NCBI GenBank assembly: GCA_028554755.1
Contig: JAPTOF010000006.1
Location: 16,429,001 to 16,493,000, forward strand
Source of the DNA: Cordia subcordata
Lineage: Eukaryota; Streptophyta; Magnoliopsida; Boraginales; Cordiaceae
Length of the DNA: 64,000 bases
Direction of reading: 5' to 3'
This document shows, piece by piece, positions 23,844 to 35,980 of this stretch. How positions within the stretch are numbered: position 1 is the first letter of the stretch; every line of letters starts with the position of its first letter. A model generated the notes under the pieces. That model saw only the letters and a list, made by a program, of their open reading frames with translations, was not told the origin of the DNA and made no database searches. A program made the position numbers and the translations under genes.

Positions 23844-26800
23844 ATGGATGTCACTTGCAGCAAGTACCATGAAGCTCCAAGGTTGTTCGTGTCTCCAGGG
23901 GTACATATTTCACACCCTTTACTTTTTGTTTAATGTTATTCATTTTTGTATAAGTGACTAGTTCTTTTTTGCTTCTTTTTCTTTTTTAATTTTTTCCTTT
24001 GGGTGTTGGTGATTTAGGAAGCAACATTGGAAATGACAAAGAATCCATTCTTAGATAGCTTTGCTGACCCACTATGCAAGCTGAATCTTAAGGAGACCTC
24101 TGATTTTGTGAAGTCATTGCCAATGACATACAATGGCACTGAAGGTAGAGGCATTCTTGAATTTCCAGCTCAGAGGAGGAGAGATGGAGGAGCAAGTTCA
24201 GCCACAAGGAGGAATGTTGAGGCTCCTCCTACACCAGGCAGGCCAATTTTCAGCTTCAGTGTTGGCAACTTTTCAAGAAAAGCTTTTCCCTCAAAGTGGG
24301 ATGATGCAGAAAAATGGCTTGCTAGTAGCACAGCTTGCCATGACTCACCTGGAAGCAATCATCATCGTGCCTCGAAGACAACTGAGGCCTTCAAAATGTC
24401 AAAGCAATTTAGTTCTTTTAAGCCCCAACAAGCAGAGGTCTTTGCAGAAAAATCAAGGGTTACAGAAGAAAAGGTGTCAAAAGTAGCCTCAAACTTTCAA
24501 GGGCCTTTACATTTGGGCCACCATCATAACTCAGTTGTAGCTTTCAATGGGGTACCAGCCTCCACAGATGTACTTTTAAAAGGTCAGAAGCCTTTTCCCC
24601 AACTTTGGTCCTTTAGCTTTACTTGCCACTTGTTCTCTTTAATGTCCACTGTTCCTCATAATGATGGTTCACACTTTCTTTTTCCTTCTAGAAATCAACT
24701 TTAGTGGAGCTGTCTAATTGGAATCCCTTAAAACACCTTGCTCCATCTTAATTTTAGTGTTCATATCCTGTGATTTTGTCATTTCGAGCTTTCAAAATTC
24801 TAGCTTATACTTGCTTTCACTCCAGAAAAAATTGGAAAAAAAAAAAGGAAAGTAAAGCTCCGACTTTGCTCTTGCTGTGGGTTTTTTATTTTTCTTCAGG
24901 TGCTGTTAAAATCTGCAGCAGCGTGCAAATATTCAACACAAAATGGTCCCCCACTAATTTTATTTTTCTTGTATATACTCATGTTCATATTTTCTTTTTC
25001 CTTAGCTAAATGACAACTGCTATTTCAGTTCTGTGATAGGTGATGAATTAATGAATAAATATTCCAATATATCATGAAAAACACCTCTCATTGTTAATTT
25101 GTTAGCACAGATAAGTTCACAAATGAGGTGGAATCCATTTGTCCCAACTTCAAATGCTCTGAGCCAATGAAAGAAGGATTTGTATTTGGAGATGCAGCTG
25201 AAAAATCAAAGCAAGATGCAAATGCAGAAGTGTTTCATGAGCTTAAGCACAAAGATGTTGGAACAGAAATGACACCAATTGGCAGTTGTATAACTTCAAG
25301 ATGCCACACTCCGTTCAAATCCCCGTCCCCTGCGCGCCATAACACCCCGGCAAATAGGTCTGGCCCCTTGGCCATGACAAGTACTAATAGCTCCAACACA
25401 ATTGATATAAAAGAACTGCAAGAATGCCATCTCGCCAAGCTGCAGCTTGGCGGATCACAATTTGATTCGGTTACATCAAACTGGAGTTCGAGGGAAGAGG
25501 AGGAAGAGGATATATCGAAGAGCTTGAGACACTTTGAGATTAACAATGAGTTCAGGAAAAGTGTGTCTGAGTCTAGAGCTTGTGCATGGGAAGAAGAGGA
25601 AAAGAACAATTGTTGCCTTAGGTAAAAACAGGGGAAAAAAAATGCATTACTTGCATTTTCTTATTTACTATAGAATTTGAGCGTACATTTAAGAGTAATC
25701 TTGATTACAGGTACCAGAGAGAAGAAGCAAAAATTCAAGCCTGGTTGAAGCTCCAAAATGCAAAAGGAGAAGCCCAATCTCGAAAGCTTGAGGTATTGAA
25801 TCTCGTTCAATTGAGTCTCCTCATTCAATATGAGGCTAAAGTTCATGATATTTAGAGTGATCATTTGAATTTTATCTCCCAAATTCTTCCTGATACTTAT
25901 CGAAAAGAGTTCCGAAATCCTTTCGTATTTCTTTCATCTAACATACTTTAAGAGAGCATTAGTACGTATTACATTATGGCAAAGCCCAAAGAATTTACTT
26001 CCTGCAAATATGCTCTTCATTATTTGAAGGTTGGATAGATTTTGTTTGAGTTGTGAGGTGGGTTTTTCTGTTTGTTTGTAGGAAAAATTTTGAGGTTTCA
26101 TATAGTTACTCTGATATGGTATAGGAAATGATGATACTGTATCATCACTATAACAATAAAAATACAAGTGTACAAGAATTCAAGATTGTACAGACTATAC
26201 AAAAGATTTAAAATAGTTGGATACATCAAATATCTAACCAAAAATAGTCATCTAGGACTTTCTCTCATTAATTACACAACTCTTAGTTCTTAATTCAAAA
26301 CATTTATATGTGATTTTGATAATTTTATAATGTTGTGTTCCCATATTTCGAGTCTAGAACTACGACACTTATTTGATGGAATCTCAAGGTTCTAAATCTT
26401 GTCAACTTCTCTGTCTAATACTTGGATATCCGTATTTGACACTTGTATCCAGAATCCGAGTAACTTAGGATTTTGTTGACCATAGTTGGAGGATTTGTCC
26501 GGTTTGATTTGTCCTCAATATTCCTCATCGAGCCACCCACCATCCAGAGGATGCTGGCCTGCGTCTCTTTCTACTTTATTAAATCTTTGGAAATTGTAAA
26601 CCCATGTGAAGAGGCTGCTGCATATTGGCATGATTTTAGGGAGGAGGACTTTTACATGAGCTGGAGGACTGCATTCTTTAAATTTGACTTGTGGTTCACT
26701 CTTTGGTCCGATACCACCCAAACCCTTTACTCAAGTGGGGCCTATCATTTTCAAAGGGGTGGTTCTTGGGTGGTCCGTTTGGATGTTTCTTTCCTTGATT

Positions 26801-27274
26801 TGTTCTACTTGCTGATGGATAAAACAGTGATTACACATAGATTATTGGAGAACTCTATTAGTACCTGGGATTCTAGGTTGTTCCATCTCTCCTTGTCCAA
26901 ATGTGGGGTTGAAAACATAAAAATCAAGACCCCCCAAGAAAAAGCTGAAAAAAAAATATAGATGAATAGTTAAATTGATTGTTCTTGATCTTTAAAATAG
27001 TTGAACACGGATGGGGTTCTCATGATGAGGACTTGTTGAAAACTACTTTTTTCAGGTGAAAATCCAGAAGATGAGATTGAACTTGGAAGAGAAATTAGCG
27101 AAGAGGATGGCAGTTGTTAATCGAAAAGCCGAAGAATGGAGAGTTGCAGCTCAGCTTCAACATTCTGAACAAATTCAGAAAATTACTCAACAAGCAAAGA
27201 AGATGAACAGGCAAAATTCACATTTTACTGGCCAAAAATCTTGCGGCTGCTTTCCCTGCAATAACCATCATTAA
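23844..27274 (+). CDS. Remorin family protein, five coding exons, 477 aa
   Basis: Coding exons are 23844-23900, 24018-24582, 25111-25621, 25711-25792 and 27056-27274, all with GT-AG introns. The sum is 1434 bases, with intact frame through every junction (phases 0, 1, 2, 0). The start ATG gives MDVTCSKYHEAP. The N-terminal two thirds are long and low in order, with SKWDDAEKWL at residues 111-120, a motif shared by long plant remorins of the plasma-membrane-associated type. An acidic EEEEED run precedes the conserved C-terminal remorin domain, from about residue 366 (AWEEEEKNN) to 470. That domain is a predicted coiled coil with YQREEAKIQAW, KLEVKIQKMRLNLEEKL and RKAEEWRVAA. The tail CGCFPC looks like the cysteine membrane anchor. 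Remorins organise plasma-membrane nanodomains. The exact subgroup is not assigned. Intron 4 is 1263 bp and holds an unexplained open stretch. Confidence 0.9.
26473..26961 (+). other. Unexplained 162-codon open stretch inside remorin intron 4
   Basis: It is open for 489 bases on the sense strand, less AT-rich than the surrounding intron, and starts from TTG rather than ATG. No domain is recognised. It could be a degraded insertion or chance. It is not part of the remorin frame, since the intron is needed to join KLE to VKIQ. Confidence 0.25.
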
Positions 27275-27783
27275 TTAGATAAAAGGGAATGGAACAAATT
27301 GTGCTGCATCAAGAATATAAACGCATATATACTTTTTATTCATTCGTATAAGAGAACGTGAAGTAGAAACGAAAATGTCTTACTTGACAAGTCCAACTTT
27401 TAGGTGTCTCGGTTGACTTCGCAGAAGAACACGTATTAGCTCACGTTATTAGTTACTTAGAAGTTGGCAGGCACATGTGAGAAAACTTCAGTCCGGACAG
27501 CCCAAAACATCGCCCCGTGATGAAAGGGTGGGTCTCACATGTAATTTTTAGCTCTGTGTGTAGAGAGGGCGGCTAGGTCGTGGGGTGGTTGGAAGAGTGA
27601 TCCAGGCACATTATGTAGGAAGTGAAACTGTCGAATGCTGCCATTATCAAAGGCAGTTAAGATAATCTCCTAGTAATTCTTGAAGTTCATAAGCAGTTGA
27701 ATTCTCTAATATCGAAAATACAATCTCAATTTTATTGCTTAATTTCCATGATTTATTACAAATTCTTGATGCGATACTAACAC
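27275..27783 (+). other. 3' flank of the remorin gene
   Basis: It begins after the TAA. AT-rich AATATAAA at about 27310 may serve as a poly(A) signal. Nothing else is seen up to the MITE at 27784. Confidence 0.35.
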
Positions 27784-27912
27784 GGTGTTTGGATTGGCTT
27801 TTCAACAAGCTATTCAGAGTACCTTTAGTATTAAGCGACATTTTTTTTAATATTCGACTAAATAGTTACATGTTTAAATAAAAGTTGTAATTACAAAAAT
27901 AAGTATTAATAT
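27784..27912. mobile_element. hAT-like MITE, left part (split by a copia element)
   Basis: It starts GGTGTTTGGATTGGCTTTT. The inverted match AAAAGCCAAACTAAACACC ends the right part at 36320. The two parts join at the AATAT duplicated by the copia insertion, giving about 470 bp. Confidence 0.6.
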
Positions 27913-28290
27913 TGAAAGAAAATAGATTCGGGTGAGTGCCCATGAGTGGGTCGACCCGACCCGAATATTAGATGGATAAGGTAGAGAGGTAGTTATTAAG
28001 AAAACTACCTATGTTGGTTTTCCTTATCAGAATAAAACTGTCTTAGCAATTAATAAAATAATATGCACGTGTAATATACGCCAGAGAATTATTGCTCTTT
28101 TTCTTCTTCTCTTTGTATTTTTCTGAAGAAAATTCTCTCTATAGAATATTTCTCTTCTCAAAATTTAAAACAAAAAGGCATTTAGTATTGTGAAAACATC
28201 TATCATCTTCTCGTAAGGTGATTAGTCGAAAGTATTCAATGGAATTCATGCTACAAGAGGTTAGTGCGTTTTTGTTCATTTTTGTTTTCA
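27913..28290 (+). repeat. 5' LTR, 378 bp
   Basis: It starts TGAAAG and ends TTTTCA. It pairs with 35588-35975. It contains the palindrome GGGTCGACCC at 27948-27957 near its start. Confidence 0.93.
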
Positions 28291-28292
28291 AT

Positions 28293-28304
28293 TGGTATCA
28301 GAGC
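28293..28304 (+). promoter_or_regulatory. Primer-binding site, tRNA-Met
   Basis: TGGTATCAGAGC is a perfect match to the initiator-methionine tRNA site, two bases after the LTR end. Confidence 0.95.
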
Positions 28305-28796
28305 TTGTGTTTGATTGATTTGTCTTACAAGAGTAATTATTATTGGTTGAGAGGCATGAATTTGATAAACATCTCATAGAAGGAAAAATTATGCAAAGAT
28401 ATGGCCTATTTTATTCTTTTTCCTTAGTAATTATATGTTAACTACTACTAATTGTGTTGGAAAAGTATTATTGTTGGGTTATATTGAATGTGCAAATACA
28501 AATTTATAGCATATATATGAACAAAGTGATTGTAGGAGTCTCCAGATCATGAAATACGCAAATTATCTATTGGGTGTTTGATTTATTTCCTCTGTCAGTA
28601 TGCTGTAAAAGCATATCATTTTTTTTCTTGGTGGTTAACTTGGAGACCTGTTTTCAAGAGATGCATGGTTCGAATCTTAGGACCAATAGTTGTATTTTTT
28701 CCTCTTGTCTTTATTTTTTTAAAAAAAATCTATGTTGGCAAGACTCAAACCAAAGGCCTTCAATATGTTAGATTGACATGATAACCCCTAAACTGT

Positions 28797-29022
28797 GATT
28801 ACTTTGTACTTTTTTTTGGCAATCTCTTTATATGTCATAACTGTGTAAAAGTTAAATTGCCAAAATAACTCATTTGATTACTTTCTACTTTTTTTGGCAG
28901 CCTCTTTATATGTCATAACTGTATAAAAGTTAAATTGCCAAAATAACTAATGTGATTACTTTGTACTTTTAGTCTCTTTATATGTCATAATAATTGTGTA
29001 AAAGTTAAATTATCAAAATAAC
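28797..29022 (+). repeat. 78-bp tandem repeat, three copies
   Basis: Units begin GATTACTTT at 28797, 28875 and 28953 and contain CTCTTTATATGTCATAA and AAAGTTAAATT. The third is shorter. A second small duplication, around GATGCTGCAAAGATTTG, follows directly at 29022-29071. Confidence 0.9.
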
Positions 29023-29299
29023 TTGATGCTGCAAAGATTTGTGTCAAAATAACTTGATGCTACAAAGATTTGAACTTGTGACCTAAGGATATAATTGCAG
29101 TGCCTTTATCACCGATCTAACACCATTATTATGTTATTTTTTTAGTCTCTGTTTTCTATGTTATGATACTAACTAAAATGGAAATTATATATTTCCCAAC
29201 GTTTTGCAATTGGACTTGTTATGCTTTAAATACCACTGAGTTATAAACTATACTTTTTGGTTTTATATCAACATTATTGACAAAAATGTGAACATTTTT

Positions 29300-29301
<2 letters not shown>

Positions 29302-29342
<41 letters not shown>
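29302..29342. repeat. AT dinucleotide microsatellite
   Basis: About twenty uninterrupted AT units in the copia leader. Confidence 0.95.
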
Positions 29343-29345
<3 letters not shown>

Positions 29346-29419
29346 TTAGTTCAATTTCCTAGTTCTCAGAAATTTATTTTCCTTTAATTTGTGTTGAAGG
29401 GAAATAAATATCTGGAGAG

Positions 29420-30014
29420 GATGAAGAGTACACGGTATGATGTATATTCACGAGCACATAGAATTTGTGTCATGAATGACTATAGAAGGCGTCATAGGAA
29501 TTGACGGATTCTCGGGACTCCGAGAGTCATACATACTCCTAATGTACCAAGAATTGAAGTCCAGAGGCAACGACTTATGGATTAGAGAAATGAACTAGCA
29601 AGATATAGGATGCAAAATGATCATATATTAATTTATCATGTTAAGATAGTAAATAAAAAGATTCAAGAGGTCATTTTTAACAGGTATATAATGAATGAAG
29701 AAGAAAAATATCTTGCATTGCTTAATACCTTTCCAAGAGACTTGGCTGGTATGCTTGAGAGTTTTTGGGACTCAAGAAAACCCGAGGATATGGTGAAAGG
29801 AGTGTGTAGGAGATACGAGACCATTGTCTACATGTTTTTAGAATATTACACTTGGTTAAATGTGTGTAAAACCACTAGGTTTAGGGTAAATTCTAACTTG
29901 CGTTACGATAAGAAACTTTCTATCACCTTATGTTTACCAAAGTATGACCCTGTGTTTTTTCTGTTTTTCTCTTTAAGAAAGTCAAATTCGAGGATTCTAT
30001 TCTTAGAAGGCTAA
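29420..30014 (+). pseudogene. Unrecognised ORF-like stretch in the copia leader
   Basis: One frame runs from the ATG at 29420 (MKSTRYDVYSRAHR) through two stops (TGA, TAG) into an open 134-codon part from 29610 to 30014 that includes FPRDLAGMLESFW. A one-base shift near the end would extend it to a short acidic tail. Most of it reads like real protein, rich in charged residues. It is not gag or pol of this element, which begin at 30432. It could be a captured host fragment or an extra ORF of the family. I do not recognise it. Confidence 0.4.
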
Positions 30015-30431
30015 AGTTCCTCAATATGGAATACAGTGATGATGAATGATCTACATGCTTGTGTATATAGTTTGTTTCTTTTGTTTAGATTTTATATATT
30101 CTATGAATGTCAATTACTCATGCGAGTTTATATATTAACTCCATAATGTTGTTAAAATGTTTATGCTTAGCTTAATTGTGCATAAAGCTTTATTATATTT
30201 TAAACATAATAGAATAGTGGCAGTTCTATGTTAAGATAGAACATCGTATTACATTAATGAAATTAAGTTGATAAGTCTATAAACAAAGTGAAGTGATCTA
30301 TGATTGTGAACTTGGTGACCTTTCTGGTTCACTTTCTTTGTTTGATTCCCATCAATTCAATTTGTATTAATTAGCAATCTTATCATTGGATATATGCATG
30401 TACTAATGGATGTCTCTACAAATGTTAGAAA

Positions 30432-31270
30432 ATGGCTTTAAAAACTATCATAGCTGACCTTAATAAGGGTGACAAATTGAATGGTGATAACTATAACCTA
30501 TGGAAACTCAAGGTAAGCTATGTTCTTGAGGAACAAGAGGCACTTGAGGTAGTTAACAATGCGATGACTAAGCCTGCGGTTAGTGCGACAGCCAAGCACA
30601 GGAGGAACATGAAAGCTTACCAGGCATGGAAGAAGAAACATTCCACTGCTAGAGGAAAACCGATAAGCTCCATGCATGATGACTTGGTCTATGAGTATCA
30701 ATAGTACCAAACTGCTTATGAAATATGGAATGCTCTAAATGAGAAGTTCGAGGGTACTACAGCGACAAAGTTGCATCAATTTACTATTAAGTTTGACACT
30801 TACAAGAAGAAACCTAATCATAACATGCAGCAACATTTGAGAGAGATGTCAAACATGATTAGGGAGCTCAAGACTGTTGGTCATGTCTTTACAGATGAAC
30901 AACAAGTTGAAGCCCTGATCCGATCTCTTCCAAACAATTGGAAACATTTGAAAGTTAATCTGACTCATAATGATAGCATCAAGACTTTTGATGATGCCGC
31001 TCATCATGTGGTACTGGAAGATGAGCGTTTAAAGGCAATGAAGTCTTCGAGTCAGGCCTATGATGCTGAGTCAAGCTCCAAAAAAGGCTCTGGCAACAAG
31101 CACAAGAGGAACTAGAATAATTGGAAAGGAAAAGGTAAAGGGAAACAATCTAATCCTAAGAAGACAAGAAAGAGCACAACAACAAATGTAAGCGTGCTCA
31201 GAAGAAGAAAGATAAAAGCAAGATGAAGTGCTACAATTGTGGCAAACTGGGTTACTTTTCTCACGAGTGC
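30432..31270 (+). pseudogene. Copia gag (UBN2-type) with zinc knuckle, broken
   Basis: It begins MALKTIIADLNKGDKL with GDNYNLWKLKVSYVLE. A TAG at 30702-30704 interrupts it, and the frame reopens at 30771 with KLHQFTIKFDTYK and ALIRSLPNNWKHLK. After a stop near 31113 a further piece at 31223 encodes the knuckle CYNCGKLGYFSHEC. In this knuckle the zinc-binding His has become Tyr. The order and spacing are normal for copia gag. Confidence 0.85.
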
Positions 31271-31299
31271 AACGAGGCCAAAAAGGTAGCAAAATCTTC

Positions 31300-32445
31300 T
31301 TCTTATGATTTTGTATGTGCAGCTAGCACTGTGTTGCTAACTGATTCTTCTGTTTTATGGACTATGGATTCAGGAGTAACCGACCATGGAGCAGAAACTA
31401 AGGGGCCTATGTAGAGCATCGTCCAATTCCAGCAGGAACTAGATGGATGTAGGTGACAACAATAAAGTTGAAGTCAAAGGAATTGGCACATGCAAGTTGA
31501 GTTTGCGGAGAGGTCAAACTTTGTACCAGCATGATGTTTTGTTTGCACCTGACATTCGGGAAACTTAGTCTCTGTTAATGGTCTTTTAGGACTAGGTTTT
31601 AGTATGCATTTCCATGACAAACAAGTAGATATTTATCATGGCACTACTTATTATGTTTATGATTTTATTTCTAATGGTTTTATGGTGTTTGATGATGATA
31701 ACTCTATTAGTAATTATTATATTATAGTTGCTTTTCTATGAATATTTCTTCTAGTTCTTTAGATTTGGAAGAAACTGTGTGTCATGCTAGGTTAGGTCAT
31801 ATTGGTTAAGATCGAATGAATCATTTGGCAAAGAAAAACCTTCTAGGTTCACTCATGAAGGTTAACTTGCCAACTTGTGAATATTGCCTAGGAGAAAAAG
31901 CAACAAGAAAACCATTTGGTAAAGCAAAGAACGCTGAATATCCATTGCAATTAATCCATTCAGATGTTTGTGGTCTAATGAATGTTCAAACAAGATGTGG
32001 GGAATGTTATTTCATCACTTTTGTAGATGACTTCATGCGGTTTAGTTATGGCTATCTGATCTCTCGCAAGTCAGAAGCATCGAAATACTTCATAAAATTC
32101 TTAAATGAAGTAGAGAATTAGTTAGAAAGAAAAGTTAAAACCTTCAAAACAGACTGAGGGAGTGAATATCTATCTGATCGATTCAAAGAGCTTTGTGATG
32201 AAAAAGGAATAATAAGACAACGTACAATTCCTAGAACGCCACAACAAAATGAAGTGGCTGAAAGGAGGAATATGACGCTCCTAGAGATGGTTAGGTCTAT
32301 AATGGCACAAGCCAATCTTCCAATATCTTACTGGGGAGATGCTTTATTGACTGTAGCCTATATACTTAATCGAGTACCCACTAAGTCACTTCCATCAACT
32401 CCCTATAAATTATGGACAGGTAGAAACATGATCTATCATACTTGA
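31300..32445 (+). pseudogene. Copia protease and integrase, broken
   Basis: The protease active site reads WTMDSGVTDH near 31357-31386, so the DSG triad is kept. Integrase pieces follow. The stretch 31816-32121 has the C-X2-C half of the zinc finger (CEYCLGEKATRKPF) and the first two catalytic blocks HSDVCG and FVDDF. The third block follows a stop at 32119. The C-terminal part at 32254-32445 reads AERRNMTLLEMVRS and YILNRVPTKS. Stops at several points make it inactive. Confidence 0.85.
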
Positions 32446-32558
32446 GACCTTAGGGTTCAGCAGCCTACATTTATAATTTATCTAACAAGTATGGGAAATT
32501 AGGACCTAGAGGTAAAAAGAGTATCTTTATTAGATATCCTGAGTACTTTAAAGGATAT

Positions 32559-33766
32559 GTGTTCATTGGTGAACATAATGATGAAGGTCTTACTGAAATT
32601 GAATCACAAGAGGTTATGTTCTTGGAGAATGACTTTCCAAGTAGAGGTGAGGTTGACAAGAATCTTGCTTTATATGAATTACATGAGACAAGAGAAGATG
32701 TTATGCAATTGGATGTGGTACAAGAGGAAGTATCACAATTGCAAAAAAAAGAGGAAGATGTACCTCAAATTCTTGGATCCAAAGAAGATATTGCATCATC
32801 TAGTAATTTTGTTTCACAAGAACTTCATCCTAGAAGGAGTAGTCGAGAAACAATTCCTCGTCATCAATTTGAAATCGAAGGAGAAGTCTTTGTGATAACT
32901 CCACAGGATGAGAAAGAACCTAAAACAGTACACGAGGCACTCTCATGTCTTGCCAAGGAAGAATGGAGAAAGGCAATGGAAGAGGGAATGAAATCAATGA
33001 AAAAGAATAAAGTATGTGAGTTGGTTGACCTTCCAAAAGGACGCAAAGCAATTGGGAATAAATAGGTTCTTAAAATTAAAAGAAAAGTTGATAATTCTAT
33101 TGAGAGGTATAAGGCTCACTTAGTAGCAAAAGGCTACACAAAACAGGAAGGAATTGATTTTGAAAAAACTTTTTCTCCTGCTGCAAGATTTACCTCAATT
33201 TGCCTTATCCTTGTTATAGTGGCACAATTAGATTTGGAATTACACCAAATGGATGTCAAAATCGCATTTCTCAGTGGAGATCTAGAAGAGGAGATTTATA
33301 TGGAACAACCTTTAGGTTTTGTGGGAAAAAGTCTAGAGGAAAAAGTTTGTAGATTGCGAAAATCAATCTATGGTCTTAAACAAGCATCTAGATAGTGGAA
33401 TATAAGATTTCATGATGTCATTTTATCAAATGATTTTGAAATGATAAACGAAGACCATTTTGTATATGTTAAGCATTCCAAAGAAAATTTTGTTATATTA
33501 TCTTTGTATGTGGATGATATGCTATTAGCTGGAAATGACAAAGATTTTGTCAAAGCTAATAAGGAGTAGCTATTCTCCCAAATTGAGATAAAAGATATGC
33601 TGGAAGCAAAATATATTATTGGTGTTAAAATTCATAGAGATAGATCGAAAAGACTATTGTCTCTATCTCAAGAGCCTTACACTAACAAGATCCTTGAACG
33701 TTTTTGGATGCAAATTGTAAAGCCATCGACACTCCGATAGCTAAAGGCTTGAATTTGAGTATTAGC
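32559..33766 (+). pseudogene. Copia reverse transcriptase, broken
   Basis: The linker and start are open at 32559-33065 (168 codons, ending in VCELVDLPKGRKAIGNK). After TAG the reading continues with [40 protein letters not shown] and the catalytic YVDD at 33507-33518, which is intact. Single stops at about 33063, 33393 and 33568 and a frameshift near 33700 break the frame. Confidence 0.88.
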
Positions 33767-33768
33767 AT

Positions 33769-34479
33769 GTGTTCCAACACTCTAGAAGAAAAGAAAAGAA
33801 TGTCAACTATGCCTTCTTAAGTGTCGTTGGTAATCTTATGTATGTCAGGATATATACTAGACCATATATTTGTTTCGCCATTGGTTTAGTTAGCCGTTTC
33901 AAGTCGAATCTTGGACCAGAGCATTGGAAAGCTATAAAGAGAATATTAAGGTCCTTCAAAGGTACTAAGAGCCATGCTATTTGCTTTCAAGGGTCAAGCT
34001 TATGCCTAGAAGGATATACTAATGTTGATTGGGCTGGCGACTTGGATGGACGCAAATCAACTTCGGGTTATGTATTTTTGCTTAACAATTGTGCTATATC
34101 TTGGAGTAGCAAGAAACAAACTTGCATTGCTTTGTCCACTATAGAAGCTGAATTTGTAGCTTGTGCAGCTACAGTTCAAGAAACTATTTGGTTGAAAAGA
34201 TTCTTTGAGCATTTAGGATTCTCAAATGATAGTGGGAATCCAATCATGATATATTGTGATAGTCAAGCGGCAATGGCCTATGTCAAAGATCCCAAATGTC
34301 ACAGTAAAACCAAACACATAGATATAAAGTATAACTTTGTGAGAGATGTTATTACACAAAAGAAAGTGACTTTGCAATATATCCCCACACGTAATATGCT
34401 CGTGGATCCTTTTACAAAACCTCTAGCAAGGGATGTTTTTCTGGATCATGTTAGATCTATTGGATTACATAGAATTTGA
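33769..34479 (+). pseudogene. Copia RNase H, 236 codons open
   Basis: It includes DWAGDLDGRKSTSGYVFLL, ALSTIEAEFVA, CDSQAAMAY and KTKHIDIKYNFVRD, covering the RNase H acidic residues. It ends normally at LHRI followed by TGA. This is the best-preserved domain of the element, but it has no intact upstream frame. Confidence 0.88.
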
Positions 34480-35587
34480 TGTATGAATATTGCAAAGTAA
34501 AGTGCATCAATATTTCCATTATATATGATATTTTGATTCATTGATATTTATTTTTGTGCATATGATGAAAAACAAAAGGTATGTCTGATAGACTCTGGAT
34601 TGGCCTTCTCACATGGGCAATCGCCTTTGGCACAAAGAGGTGTGCAAAGATGAGACTAATTCATGCAAAAAGAAGAACCCTTAAACTTGAGTTAATGATA
34701 GTTGCCTTAATAAAAGATTAAAATGAGATCACTCACATGTTCAAAACATGTCTTTTCGTGATCAAAGTAGACTCCCACTATCTATTTAGTCTATCACAGC
34801 CAGATGTGAAATTCTTAATTAATTTTAAGTAAGGGTTGATCAATTCAAGAATTCATTTTAGACAATGAGGATTATCTAACTATACATTTGTATGGTATTA
34901 ATAAGTTTAAGATATACGACACCAGAATTGGTAATACCGTAGCACGTAAGTCATACCATGTGTGCTTAATACGACCAATAAGATAGTGAAGGATGATCCC
35001 TTCTTTTTTCACTGTGTGAGACCTTTATAGACAACTACGTTATGCGCCTTTATTACTTTTGGCTGTCTCTTGATATTTTAATTTGGTGTATGCTACTTTA
35101 ACATGTTATTGATTGTCATAAATGATTCGACCTAAAGAGACATGTTTAAGAAAGCAACCTGATTGTTATAGAAAGATTCATGTGCAAAAGAAAGACTAAA
35201 TTTAATATCAAAACATCTGTTTAATGGTCGACCGATCATGTTAGTCTATATGGATAAAGACATGAAAATGAGAGCACATGATATTGTAAAAGGTGGACTC
35301 TAGCTATCACAAGGATAAAGTGATATGTTGTACGAGGGATAGAGTCACTATAATACTGATATTATAAATTATGTCTAGGACACTGCAAGATATGAAAAGG
35401 ATATGAATTGTTCGAGCAGCTATATGCCTTAACAGGTTGGTGGCAATCAATGCCCGTATGCTTGTTGGTCGCACGACCTATTTCCCAAGTATGATAGATC
35501 TATATATGTAAAGAAGATGAAATTGAAATGGAGTTAAAGTAACTAGCTAAACGTATAAATTCTGACCCATCATGTGCTAGTGGGAGA
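34480..35587 (+). other. 3' non-coding region and polypurine tract of the copia element
   Basis: No ORF of note. GCTAGTGGGAGA at 35576-35587 directly precedes the 3' LTR and serves as polypurine tract. Confidence 0.75.
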
Positions 35588-35975
35588 CGAAAGAAAATGG
35601 ATCCGGGTAGGCGCCCATGAGTGGATCGACCCGACCCGAATATTGGATGGATAAGGTAGAGAGACAGTTATTAAGAAAACTACCTCTGTCAATTTTTCTT
35701 ATCAGAATAAATTACTTTTGAGCAGTTAATAAAATAATATATATGCATAATAATCGCCAGATAACTACTACTTTTTTTCTTCTTCTCTTTGTATTTTTTT
35801 GAAGAAAATTCTCTCTATATAAAATTTCTCTTCTCAAAATTTAGAACAAAAAGGTGTTTAGTGTTGTGAAAACATCCATCATCTTCTTGTAAGGTGATCA
35901 ACGATCATTAGAAAAAGTATTCAAGGGAATTTACGCTGCAAGAGGTTAGTGTGTTTTTGTTCATTTTTGTTTTCA
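35588..35975 (+). repeat. 3' LTR, 388 bp
   Basis: It pairs with 27913-28290. The starting TG has mutated to CG. It ends TTTTCA, followed by AATAT. Confidence 0.93.
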
Positions 35976-35980
35976 AATAT

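Larger units (their letters stand above)
27913..35975 (+). mobile_element. Ty1/copia retrotransposon with short LTRs and a 2.1-kb leader
   Basis: LTRs 27913-28290 and 35588-35975 are flanked by perfect AATAT duplications (27908-27912 and 35976-35980). An intact tRNA-Met primer-binding site follows the first LTR and a purine tract precedes the second. Gag, protease, integrase, reverse transcriptase and RNase H follow in copia order on the plus strand, with many stops and frameshifts. The leader before gag is unusually long (about 2.1 kb) and contains a triple repeat, an AT microsatellite and an ORF-like stretch of unknown origin. The insertion lies inside an hAT-like MITE. Confidence 0.93.

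Noticed and set aside
27056..27274. Small separate gene starting at GTG
   Set aside because: It is the last exon of the remorin gene. The acceptor site and the conserved remorin domain cross the junction in frame.
28640..28700. B-box-like GGTTCGAATCT in the copia leader
   Set aside because: No matching A box at the right distance and no target duplications, so a tRNA or SINE is not supported.
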